Shown here: piece after piece, positions 51,190 through 59,018 of the stretch
How positions within the stretch are numbered: the first letter of the stretch is position 1
How the letters are laid out: the number at the start of each line of letters is the position of its first letter
From: JAGQNK01 sp964573155
GTDB taxonomy: Bacteria; Patescibacteriota; Saccharimonadia; Saccharimonadales; JAGQNK01
Length of the DNA: 61,141 bases
Direction of reading: 5' to 3'
NCBI GenBank assembly: GCA_964573155.1
Contig: CAZNIN010000002.1
Location: 1-61,141, forward strand
The notes under the pieces: generated by a model
Database searches by the model: none
What the model saw: only the letters and a program-made list of their open reading frames with translations
What the model was told of the DNA's origin: nothing
Position numbers and translations under genes: made by a program

Positions 51190-52455
51190 GTGGAGTCTTG
51201 GCAAGAAACAATTACACAGAGTGCAGCTAACCTAATGGCAGGTAAGCTGAAAGAAATTGCCGACAGTATTGACCTAAAGAAAATTTCAAACGAAGAACAA
51301 GACTATATTGAACGTATTGTCATGGTAGCGGATGAGGTTATTCTTAAACTAGAAAATAGTGACCCCCGACTTATAAACAAGACCGCTCTTACAAATATTG
51401 GAACCGCTCTTACAAACGCAGCAACGCATTTTGAGAACTGGTCAAACAGTGGTGAATTATCACACTTAGAGAGCAGTGCCCAGGCAGAAATTGACAGTGC
51501 CCTACAGTTCCTACCCGCCCTAGCTCCAACACAAGACGTACCCGAAGCTCAAAAAGCCGTCTCCAGTCTTAGGAGGTCGGTTGCTCAACACCGCAAAGTC
51601 GTGGATCACCTAATCGACGAGCTCAAGGAGCGTGGAAGTGCAGCTGATGAGTCTATTGATGAAAAAGTGACTGCCGTATTAAAGCAATTTGAGAAATTAC
51701 AAGAAGATGTTAGCCAGCTTGACACCAGCCTAGTTACTATAAAAGATAGTGCTGCCCAAGTTTCAACCGCACAACAAACAGCGTTCACCAAAGCAGAAGC
51801 CGACCGTAGCAGTGAGTTCACCAAGTTGCTCTCTGAAAAACAAAAGGAATTAGAGGAATCACTCGACAAATTAGAAGAAAAAACACAGCAATCGATTACT
51901 GAAATTCATGAAAAAGTCCAAGCTGATGAGTTGGCAATATCAGACGCAAAAGAACGTGCAGAAAAAATGCTAGAAATCATTGGCGACGAAGCACTAACGG
52001 GTGACTATTCAAAAAATGCCAAGCAGGAATATGACGCAGCTAACACTTGGAGAGTAGTTGCAACACTCTCAATTGCTGGTGCCATAATAACGGCTATATT
52101 ACTCGCTGCCAGTGTTAATGACACCACCTCTTGGCAGCACGTATTATCAAAGGTCGTTATCGTCGCTTCATTTGGTGGACTAGCTGGGTATACAGCCAAA
52201 CAATCTTCTGAACATCGAACTGCACAACGTAATGCTGAAAGAATGGCGCTTCAGCTAACAGCCATCAAGCCATATTTGAGTGATGTAGACGAAAAGGTAA
52301 AAAGAGATGAGTTACTTGTAAAGATTGCAGATAGACTATTTGGCAAAAATGAGCTTGTCGCCACTTCCTCTAAATCAAAAACTAATGACAACCCCGTATT
52401 AACGGCCCAACTAATCGAAGCGTTGCTTGAACTTATCAAACGGGGCAAACCATAA
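51190..52455 (+). CDS. Coiled-coil protein with two membrane segments
   Basis: A 421-residue protein I do not recognise. Residues 1-140 are helical; 140-285 have strong coiled-coil character (EKQKELEESLDKLEEKTQQS). Two membrane segments follow (VVATLSIAGAIITAILLAA; VLSKVVIVASFGGLAGYTA), then a soluble C-terminal part of about 100 residues (DEKVKRDELLVKIADRLFGK). The start is GTG with GAGAGGA 8 bases upstream. It lies in the 3.1-kb outer cassette at the tmRNA gene. Coiled-coil plus paired membrane helices recurs in phage-defence and stress proteins, but nothing here proves such a role. Confidence 0.75.
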   Translation: MESWQETITQSAANLMAGKLKEIADSIDLKKISNEEQDYIERIVMVADEVILKLENSDPRLINKTALTNIGTALTNAATHFENWSNSGELSHLESSAQAEIDSALQFLPALAPTQDVPEAQKAVSSLRRSVAQHRKVVDHLIDELKERGSAADESIDEKVTAVLKQFEKLQEDVSQLDTSLVTIKDSAAQVSTAQQTAFTKAEADRSSEFTKLLSEKQKELEESLDKLEEKTQQSITEIHEKVQADELAISDAKERAEKMLEIIGDEALTGDYSKNAKQEYDAANTWRVVATLSIAGAIITAILLAASVNDTTSWQHVLSKVVIVASFGGLAGYTAKQSSEHRTAQRNAERMALQLTAIKPYLSDVDEKVKRDELLVKIADRLFGKNELVATSSKSKTNDNPVLTAQLIEALLELIKRGKP

Positions 52456-52470
52456 TCTAGTTCTAGTGTC

Positions 52471-52521
52471 GCACAATAAAGATTGTGCGGACTACCCTAA
52501 CAGGGGTAGCGTCAATTTTTT
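52471..52521 (+). terminator. Two hairpins after the coiled-coil gene
   Basis: GCACAAT/ATTGTGC (4-base loop) at 52471-52488, then CTACCC/GGGTAG-type stem at 52492-52509 with a T6 run at 52516. Likely terminator. Confidence 0.55.
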
Positions 52522-52599
52522 AACGATATAACCCAATGTCAAGCCCTGGTTATTTTTCGCCCACCCCTGTTATTTTACATATTATACAATGATGGTAAA

Positions 52600-54003
52600 T
52601 TACCCGACTTGCTTGCGTTGTTGCTGTTTTTGAAACCATGCTTCTGCAGGCCACATAGTCGTACCGTTATATGTGACTGTCTCAACCTTGCCATCTTTCA
52701 TGTTGAAATGGACTAGCTCACCCTCGGAGTAAAAACTGTCTGTGCTGGTTACCTTAAGTGTAGTGTCATTAACGTATTCAAGGTTTTCTAAATTCTCGGG
52801 GTGATTCAATGGTTGCCATGTATCTGGGTATGTAGCAACAACCTTATCGCCCGTAACAATAACATCTGCCATAGACCATAGGTTGATATAGCGACCCTGA
52901 AACTTACTCATATCATGCTTTGGCTTTTCTTTTGGTGTATTGTTCTGGAAATAATCAACAATGCTAAAAATACTCTTAGCAATCTCGCTAGCTGGTCCGC
53001 CCAAGCAGTTAGTCAGCACTATGACCACTAGCTCATCTTTTGGATCAGCGATGGATTTAGTGATATGTCCAGGGAAACCACCGCCGTGACTGATTGTTAC
53101 ACGATCCTTGAGGTACTCAATTTCAAGGCCAAGTCCGTAGTCTTCGTGATTATCTTGTCCTGGTGTCTTTGCGTGCCACTGTACTCGTTGCATCTCTTTT
53201 TTCGACTCATCATCGAGTAGCTTACCTGAGCCAACAAACTGTGCTGCAAAATAAGTGCATAAGTCTTCTGTGGTGGAATAAAAACCCGTGGCTGCCGCCA
53301 TTGATTTAGTATCAATCTGTGCAATAGGCAATCTTGTTCTATTTGATTCTAGTCTCGTATAGCCAGTGACCAAACGTCCATCAATATCAGTTGTGTATTC
53401 GGGTCCAGTACTCTTCAGACCTAGAGCATTCACTATATGTTCTGTGACATAGTCGTTATATGTTTTCCCCGATACTGATTCAATAACCATACCGAGTAAT
53501 GAGTACCCGTAATTTGAATACTTAAGCTTTGTATTGTTATCAATGACTACGTCTGCTTCCAGGATTTCTTTCTTAAGCTCTTCCTCAGTTGGGAATGGTC
53601 GTTCTAGCTGCCAGTAGTCTGCATTCAGTCCGTCACGAATTACGCCTGCACCATGTGACATGAGTTGGCGTACAGTTATCTTCTGCCACTTCTTGTCTTT
53701 GTGATCCTTAAGCCAAGGAAGATAGTCGGTTACGTAGTCGTCTATCCGTAATTTGCCTTGCTCTTGTAGCTGCATTAGAGCGGTTGCAGTAAAGGTCTTA
53801 GAATGTGAAGCAATGCGAAATATATGCTCTGGTGTAAGTTTCGTTTTATTCTCAAGGTCAGCATATCCATAGGCTTCGTTCATAAGAATCTCACCTTTAT
53901 GAGCAATCGCAACTGCAAATCCTGGGACTTCCTCTCTCTCAAAGCGGAATTGTAGCCATGACTTAATGTAACCCACCGAGTGACTGAGTGCTTTCTTGTT
54001 CAT
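52600..54003 (-). CDS. Serine hydrolase, class C beta-lactamase family
   Basis: A 467-residue protein of the beta-lactamase/PBP (AmpC, esterase EstB) family. Catalytic triad motifs: SHSKTF (SxxK) near residue 67, YSNYGYSL (YxN) near 162, and HGGGFPGH (HxG) near 315. About 110 residues of beta-rich lipocalin-like sequence follow (FQGRYINLWSMADVIVTGDK). No signal peptide, so it is probably cytoplasmic and an esterase or peptidase rather than a resistance enzyme. The gene starts 18 bases from the tmRNA terminator and lies in the outer cassette. Confidence 0.88.
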   Translation of the reverse strand: MNKKALSHSVGYIKSWLQFRFEREEVPGFAVAIAHKGEILMNEAYGYADLENKTKLTPEHIFRIASHSKTFTATALMQLQEQGKLRIDDYVTDYLPWLKDHKDKKWQKITVRQLMSHGAGVIRDGLNADYWQLERPFPTEEELKKEILEADVVIDNNTKLKYSNYGYSLLGMVIESVSGKTYNDYVTEHIVNALGLKSTGPEYTTDIDGRLVTGYTRLESNRTRLPIAQIDTKSMAAATGFYSTTEDLCTYFAAQFVGSGKLLDDESKKEMQRVQWHAKTPGQDNHEDYGLGLEIEYLKDRVTISHGGGFPGHITKSIADPKDELVVIVLTNCLGGPASEIAKSIFSIVDYFQNNTPKEKPKHDMSKFQGRYINLWSMADVIVTGDKVVATYPDTWQPLNHPENLENLEYVNDTTLKVTSTDSFYSEGELVHFNMKDGKVETVTYNGTTMWPAEAWFQKQQQRKQVG

Positions 54004-54021
54004 GATTACATCATAACAAAC

Positions 54022-54050
54022 AAAAAAGCACCAGATAAATTTTCTGATGC
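54022..54050 (-). terminator. tmRNA terminator
   Basis: On the minus strand GCATCAGA / TCTGGTGC, 7-base loop, then TTTTTTG, directly after the CCA end of the tmRNA (first 55-base copy). Confidence 0.85.
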
Positions 54051-54054
54051 GTTT

Positions 54055-54109
54055 TTGGTGGAGCTGGCGGGTACTGCCCCCGCGTCCGCTAGCTTATCTA
54101 ATTAGTCTA
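54055..54109 (-). ncRNA. Duplicate copy of the tmRNA 3' end (assembly overlap)
   Basis: Identical to 54210-54264. It carries the acceptor strand and CCA and is the copy joined to the terminator. In the genome it should be the same 55 bases as the main gene. Confidence 0.85.
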
Positions 54110-54209
54110 NNNNNNNNNNNNNNNNNNNNNNNNNNNNNNNNNNNNNNNNNNNNNNNNNNNNNNNNNNNNNNNNNNNNNNNNNNNNNNNNNNNNNNNNNNN
54201 NNNNNNNNN
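54110..54209. other. Assembly gap, probably spurious
   Basis: One hundred N between two identical 55-base stretches, as at 31710. The tmRNA gene is continuous if the copies are merged. Confidence 0.9.
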
Positions 54210-54210
54210 T

Positions 54211-54606
54211 TGGTGGAGCTGGCGGGTACTGCCCCCGCGTCCGCTAGCTTATCTAATTAGTCTATCCTACAGGCTTAGGTCATTTGGTATACCTTACGAA
54301 GATGAAAATGACCAAAAACTTCGAAAGGGTTGATCCTGAAAGTCTTGATTCGGCTTAAGGATCAGTCGCCGAACGCAGCCAGAAAAATATGGCGCGTCGA
54401 TACGCTATCCGGCGTCACGTATAACGCGGCTGCTTAAATAATTAGGCAGCTGTTGCGAGTGGCTGAGGAGCTAGGCGTGAAGCCAAGTCCTTGATAGCCG
54501 CTACGCGGTCAAATGCTTTTGCATTTATTGAATTCGTCTATACGCTGACAAGCGACCTGCTGATCTAATTGATAAAGTTCCAACGTCGAGCTTAAAATTC
54601 AGCCCC
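54211..54606 (-). ncRNA. ssrA: tmRNA
   Basis: About 396 bases. The 5' GGGGCTG pairs with CAGCTCC before the terminal ACCA. The TCGACG of the 5' D-like region is present. The tag frame runs from a GCA resume codon (54522) to TAA (54442): 26 residues starting AKAFDRVAAI and ending PLATAA. The stop codon lies in the loop of a GCTGC/GCAGC hairpin, the classic helix 5 position. The T-arm GCGGG/CCCGC has the loop GGCAGTA, without the usual TTC. A TATAAT at 54645-54640 and a small CCCTT/AAGGG hairpin precede it. It releases stalled ribosomes. Cassettes are inserted at its 3' end. Confidence 0.9.
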
Positions 54607-54639
54607 ATGTCTATACTGCCCTTTTTCAAGGGTGTTAGT

Positions 54640-54645
54640 ATTATA
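54640..54645 (-). promoter_or_regulatory. Possible -10 box of tmRNA gene
   Basis: TATAAT about 34 bases before the mature 5' end; implies a short processed 5' leader. No clear -35. Confidence 0.3.
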
Positions 54646-54665
54646 CCGTATAATTACGCTTATGT

Positions 54666-55130
54666 CTAGTCTTCGTAGTGCTGTTTGCAGCGCCCCGCCT
54701 TATCACCACGACATAGTTCATGATGCACTGCGTCGAGTGCTTCTGCGAACTGCTGATGCTGCTGTTCGCTTAGCGTTTGAAATATCGGTACGTGATACCT
54801 ATTGAGCAAGGATGATGCTTCGTCGGCTAACTGTTCACCCTTGCGTGTCAATGTCGTGATATGCTCACGTTTATCTTCCGGACGAACGGCAGTATACAAC
54901 AACCCTTCATCATGCATCTTTTTAATTTGCCTGCTGATACTCGCTTCTGTCTGTCCAAGTAATTCAGCTATCTGTCGCTGGCGAATGTTCGCATGCCATT
55001 GCAAAACCATCATGATTTTGTACTGCGAATACCCGATACCAAGGCGCGTCTGAAGCATTTCATCAGACTGTCGGGCGAGAGAGGCCGCCACATGTTGGAT
55101 CAAGTAGCCTGTATTGTCCATAAATGACAT
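54666..55130 (-). CDS. MarR family transcriptional regulator
   Basis: A 154-residue winged-helix regulator. Dimer helices at both ends and a central HTH (RQRQIAELLGQTEASISRQI) followed by the wing (LLYTAVRPEDKREHITTLT, with the family Asp-Arg as DKR). MarR proteins usually repress a nearby gene in response to small aromatic or oxidising ligands. The target here is not evident; the membrane protein gene upstream (55172) is the nearest candidate. Confidence 0.93.
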   Translation of the reverse strand: MSFMDNTGYLIQHVAASLARQSDEMLQTRLGIGYSQYKIMMVLQWHANIRQRQIAELLGQTEASISRQIKKMHDEGLLYTAVRPEDKREHITTLTRKGEQLADEASSLLNRYHVPIFQTLSEQQHQQFAEALDAVHHELCRGDKAGRCKQHYED

Positions 55131-55171
55131 CGTGGCTACATGGTAACCCCTATTACTTCACCTATCAAGCG

Positions 55172-56761
55172 CTAGGGTCGATACGTGCTGCGACGGACCT
55201 GGACATTTGGTGCGGCAACAAAACTAAGGACATAATCGTTACAGGTACCCGCACATCCGAGGGGCAGAGCGGTATATGCAAGTGATTTGTCCGTGAACCC
55301 TCTCTGCGTAATTGCAGTTAAACTACCCATATTGCTGCTTGCCATATCTCTGAATTCATTCGCACCTGGATACCGTTTGTTATCAGCATTGTACTTCTCG
55401 ATCTCATACGTCAAATCGTGAAGACCGCGCAAGCCCTCGAGCGATTGTCCTGTTATCGGAATGACTGCGCCTGTCGTTGACCGGAGATTGATAGAATCCA
55501 CGGAAGAAAATTGTGGCGGCACATCGAGCGTCGTACAGTAGTATCCGGTATCCTGCGCGCTTGGATATGCGTAGCCAGGGTCTTCTCTAAGGAAGCGATA
55601 GCCATCTTTTATAGTACGAGTCACTACAGGATCAGTCCTACAGAGGCTATATGCGAGACCAAACTGATTGCGTCGTTCCACATAGGATCCGCTCGTCTCC
55701 ACATTTTGCGCTGGTAACGAACGTAGCTTGGTCAATTCGAAATGAAGACCTCCGCCAAATGGAGTATTTTCAGGAGGTGCGCTCACATCAAGATACTGGA
55801 TGCCTGACTCCTGCCAGAAAGTAAATTCAGGGCTTTTGGTAATATTTTCCTTGAGTTTATCCACGAATTTCTTGAGTTCAGCATTAGACGCATGGCTCAG
55901 GTCGTAGCAGCTATCGAAAAAGTCCCGCACGGCCACGTCGATTGATTGCATTGTCGCGAAACTGATTTTCGCTTTCCGTTTATTAATACCTAGGTCTTGT
56001 ATTTCGAAAATCAAATTTGTGGTATTCATGTCGGTCCGTTTTTTGACCTCTCCGGTCGCAGCATCGCACCTGGTCGTTAGTGTATAGCGTTTGCTTGGGC
56101 TGGCTGCGGCTTTCGCTGCTTCGATGTCCGGTATAAAACCGCTAAATTCATCGCCACTTTGGTCGTATAAATAGTGGTATCCTGCTATTGATGCGAAGTC
56201 AAAGGAGAAAGAGCTCGTAACACCGTGCTTACTAGCGTCAAAAGCAGTCTTGTTCTTTTGCCTATCATATAGCTGCTTCATAAGTTCGTTGACACGCTTT
56301 TCATCTGAAACCATATTGAAATAAAGCCTTCCGTCCTGCACGACAAATGAGCCTTCTCTTACGAAATCACTATCACCGACATAACGCGCCCGAAGTTTGA
56401 ACGTACCAGATTTGATGTCAGCCGACTGCATTCCAGCTAATAAGCCGACTGGCGAGTCATAGCTACGAACAAAGCTATCACTGGTCGATGTGCCGCCCTT
56501 GGAGAGGTTCATAAATACCGCAATTCCTATAGTGATAAGTAGGAGAACGGCCAAGATAACGACTACCAGAATTAGCTTCTTGTTGTTTTTTGGTGGCGCC
56601 TGCAGAGGGGTACTCCCGCCCTGTGGGAACGGACTGTATTGCTGCGGCCCATACACCTGTGGCGACGGTTGCTGCTGATTGTAGGGCTGATCCTGATACG
56701 GTGACTGTTGCCCTGGCGCTTGGCTTGGATAGTTGCCAGGATTTTGGTTTTCGGGATTCAT
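55172..56761 (-). CDS. Membrane-anchored extracellular protein with Pro/Gln-rich N terminus
   Basis: A 529-residue protein. The first 60 residues are Pro/Gln/Tyr-rich (YPSQAPGQQSPYQDQPYNQQ), then one membrane segment (LILVVVILAVLLLITIGIAVF) and about 430 residues outside. The outer part has four or more Cys (CDAATGEVK; FDSCYDLSH; YSLCRTDP; GCAGTCNDYVL) and near the C terminus a segment (IEKYNADNKRYPGANEF) like the pilin or pseudopilin C-terminal region that follows a helix. Function unknown; a surface or type II/IV secretion-like role is possible. Confidence 0.7.
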   Translation of the reverse strand: MNPENQNPGNYPSQAPGQQSPYQDQPYNQQQPSPQVYGPQQYSPFPQGGSTPLQAPPKNNKKLILVVVILAVLLLITIGIAVFMNLSKGGTSTSDSFVRSYDSPVGLLAGMQSADIKSGTFKLRARYVGDSDFVREGSFVVQDGRLYFNMVSDEKRVNELMKQLYDRQKNKTAFDASKHGVTSSFSFDFASIAGYHYLYDQSGDEFSGFIPDIEAAKAAASPSKRYTLTTRCDAATGEVKKRTDMNTTNLIFEIQDLGINKRKAKISFATMQSIDVAVRDFFDSCYDLSHASNAELKKFVDKLKENITKSPEFTFWQESGIQYLDVSAPPENTPFGGGLHFELTKLRSLPAQNVETSGSYVERRNQFGLAYSLCRTDPVVTRTIKDGYRFLREDPGYAYPSAQDTGYYCTTLDVPPQFSSVDSINLRSTTGAVIPITGQSLEGLRGLHDLTYEIEKYNADNKRYPGANEFRDMASSNMGSLTAITQRGFTDKSLAYTALPLGCAGTCNDYVLSFVAAPNVQVRRSTYRP

Positions 56762-56833
56762 ATATATGAATAGAGTACCTCAGTAAAGAAAAGTTGTAAA
56801 AGCCTTAAGCGCTTTTCCTTTAACGGTACACAG

Positions 56834-57631
56834 TCAAATAACGTCAAGCCGACGGGCTGCCAGGTACAGACTATGCCACTCTGCCAGCGAAAGTGTCTGC
56901 GGGCGCAAACTAGGGTCAATGCCAGCTTCAGTCATTAAGCGATTTGCATCGAGCTTGCTTATCCGAAGTCCCGCGCTCAGGGAGTTCAGTAGTGTTTTTC
57001 GACGTGAAGCAAAGCCTGCCTTCACAATTCGAAAAAACGTCTGGATATCAGCCCCTGGAAACATGGGTTCTGCGCGCTTTTTTAGAACTAAAATCTGAGA
57101 ATCAACTTTGGGCGGGGGCGTAAAAAGTTCTGCCGGCACTACTTGGCCAGTACTGACCTCCCAGTAAAATTGCGCACTGACGCTCAACAGCGACATTTCT
57201 CCTGGCTTAGCCGCAACTCGCTCGGCCACCTCTTTTTGTACCAACAAAGCCGCGATTGATGGAGGATTAATCGACTCGCTAAGAACTCGTATCAAGTTAC
57301 TCGTCAAGTAGTATGGAATGTTAGCCACAACCTTGTAGTCCTTTGGCAGCAGAGTCAAATCAAACGTAAGGATATCCTGCTGATGCGTGACCAGGTTTTT
57401 TGCCCGCACACGATCTGGCAAGGCTGCAGCAAGCGATTGATCAAATTCGACGGCGACGACAGTTTTCGCACGCTTAGTCAGCAACTCCGTGAGCGTACCG
57501 AGTCCGGGACCAATCTCCAGCACCGCATCATGCTTATCCACTTCGGCTGCCTTGCACATTGCCGACAGTGCCTGCACATCATGCAGCCAATGCTGTCCTA
57601 GGGATTTTTTTGGGGCAGGACTAGTACTCAT
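56834..57631 (-). CDS. rsmA: 16S rRNA dimethyladenosine transferase KsgA
   Basis: A 265-residue methyltransferase that dimethylates two adenines in helix 45 of 16S rRNA. Motifs: LGQHWLHD at residue 11, SAM-binding VLEIGPGLGTLTELL near 38, catalytic VANIPYYLTSNLI near 102, and FTPPPKVDSQILVL near 165. Full length. The ATG is 7 bases from a TACACT box. Confidence 0.96.
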   Translation of the reverse strand: MSTSPAPKKSLGQHWLHDVQALSAMCKAAEVDKHDAVLEIGPGLGTLTELLTKRAKTVVAVEFDQSLAAALPDRVRAKNLVTHQQDILTFDLTLLPKDYKVVANIPYYLTSNLIRVLSESINPPSIAALLVQKEVAERVAAKPGEMSLLSVSAQFYWEVSTGQVVPAELFTPPPKVDSQILVLKKRAEPMFPGADIQTFFRIVKAGFASRRKTLLNSLSAGLRISKLDANRLMTEAGIDPSLRPQTLSLAEWHSLYLAARRLDVI

Positions 57632-57638
57632 ACCCTAC

Positions 57639-57644
57639 AGTGTA
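57639..57644 (-). promoter_or_regulatory. -10 box (TACACT) next to ksgA start
   Basis: TACACT 7 bases before the ksgA ATG; fits a leaderless mRNA. The -35 region falls in the gap. Confidence 0.3.
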
Positions 57645-57653
57645 CCGCAAGTC

Positions 57654-57753
57654 NNNNNNNNNNNNNNNNNNNNNNNNNNNNNNNNNNNNNNNNNNNNNNN
57701 NNNNNNNNNNNNNNNNNNNNNNNNNNNNNNNNNNNNNNNNNNNNNNNNNNNNN
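57654..57753. other. Assembly gap, probably real
   Basis: One hundred N without matching flanks. It removes the C-terminal part of the YabE-like gene. Confidence 0.85.
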
Positions 57754-58466
57754 GCTGTCACCAACTTTGTGCCAGGCCTCACTACAAAAATCTGAATACC
57801 GGGTTTTATTGGGGTGTCGTGCGATGGCCGAACTTCATCTTTATCGGCAACGTTAATGTTCTTTTCATCCAATAATTCGCCGACGGTCTTGGCGTGCGTA
57901 CGAACCGGCACGTGCGATCCATATAAATTGATATCTGCCGGAGTTGAACGTTCAATAATAACCTTTTCACCAAGCACACCTTCTTTTAGAAAATTTTCGG
58001 GCAATTTTGATTCAACTCGATCCTCTGGGTAAACTTCGACACCTGCTTGCCGCACAACGCTACGTGGGGTCGTAGCGGCGCTATAGGCAAATTTGCGCTC
58101 CTTGCCAGCTTCGACAATAGTGATCGGACGCGCACGATATACATTGATATGGAATTTCTCATCATCAATCTTTGTATCCAGTCCTGGCTCAACAATGTCA
58201 TTTTTGCCAAGCGTCACGTCGACTTTTTTCAAAAACTCACCCACAGTCTTGGCGCGCGTAGGTATGGAGCGACGCTCTCTTTCGATAGAAAATTCAATAA
58301 TATGCGAGTCGCTTGGCGGATCACTCTGAGCGTTAAAGCCGATAAAACTTGCGATTGATAAAAAGAAAAGTACTAAAAAAGTAGTCACCGGTATCGCATA
58401 AGGATGACCGTGAAACCTATTGATATAAGGTCGATATCGTTTATCAGCGTTATATTTTTTGCTCAT
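57754..58466 (-). CDS. YabE/RpfB-like envelope protein, C terminus lost in gap
   Basis: A membrane segment near residue 30 (VTTFLVLFFLSIASFIGF) is followed by two ubiquitin-like DUF348 repeats (FSIERERRSIPTRAKTVGEF; PVRTHAKTVGELLDEKNI) as in YabE and resuscitation-promoting factors. In those families a G5 domain and a wall-cleaving catalytic domain come next, and these would be in the gap. Start taken at the ATG at 58466; a GTG is two codons upstream. Whether a muralytic domain is present cannot be seen. Confidence 0.8.
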
Positions 58467-58547
58467 AAGCACGTGCGAAAAACGTTACTATACTCCTGCT
58501 CACCGAAGTTTTTGCGAAACGTTAAACAGGCCTCATTGTAGCAAATT

Positions 58548-59018
58548 TTACTCCTTATAAAAAGCTTCAAGAACATGCCGAATGTCTGCATCGTTTGGCT
58601 GCTCATCTCGTAATTCATGCCATTTTTTCCATGCCAAGTCTGTGATTTCTATTTTTTGTCGTTTAAGGTTTGGTTTTGTTTTTAGCTCGACCGAAAAAGC
58701 ATACAATCTAAATGGCAGTCCGCGTTGACGAATGGGTGTGTCGAACAGCAGGTTTTGCAATTCTGTCGCATGTACTTCTATTCCCGTCTCTTCTTTAAGC
58801 TCACGCTGTGCGCCCACAGCAGGTGTTTCTTGTCTATGTACGCCTCCGCCCGGCAACAACCACCGCCCATCACCCAACCAGCCGCGCACAACTAAAACTT
58901 CTTCGCCACACACGACTAACACACGTGTACGTCGACTTCCATAAATGTATACATACAATAATGGCCAGCTTATCCAATACGCTAACCGTCCTAACAAAAT
59001 CCACAGCTGCCAGATCAT
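58548..59018 (-). CDS. Nudix hydrolase with N-terminal membrane segment
   Basis: A 156-residue protein. N-terminal 30 residues are hydrophobic (IWQLWILLGRLAYWISWPLLYVY). A full Nudix box follows (GGGVHRQETPAVGAQRELKEETGI positions, REXXEE as RELKEE). Substrate unknown, possibly a nucleotide or lipid diphosphate near the membrane. Its start overlaps the helicase stop by 4 bases. Confidence 0.88.
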   Translation of the reverse strand: MIWQLWILLGRLAYWISWPLLYVYIYGSRRTRVLVVCGEEVLVVRGWLGDGRWLLPGGGVHRQETPAVGAQRELKEETGIEVHATELQNLLFDTPIRQRGLPFRLYAFSVELKTKPNLKRQKIEITDLAWKKWHELRDEQPNDADIRHVLEAFYKE

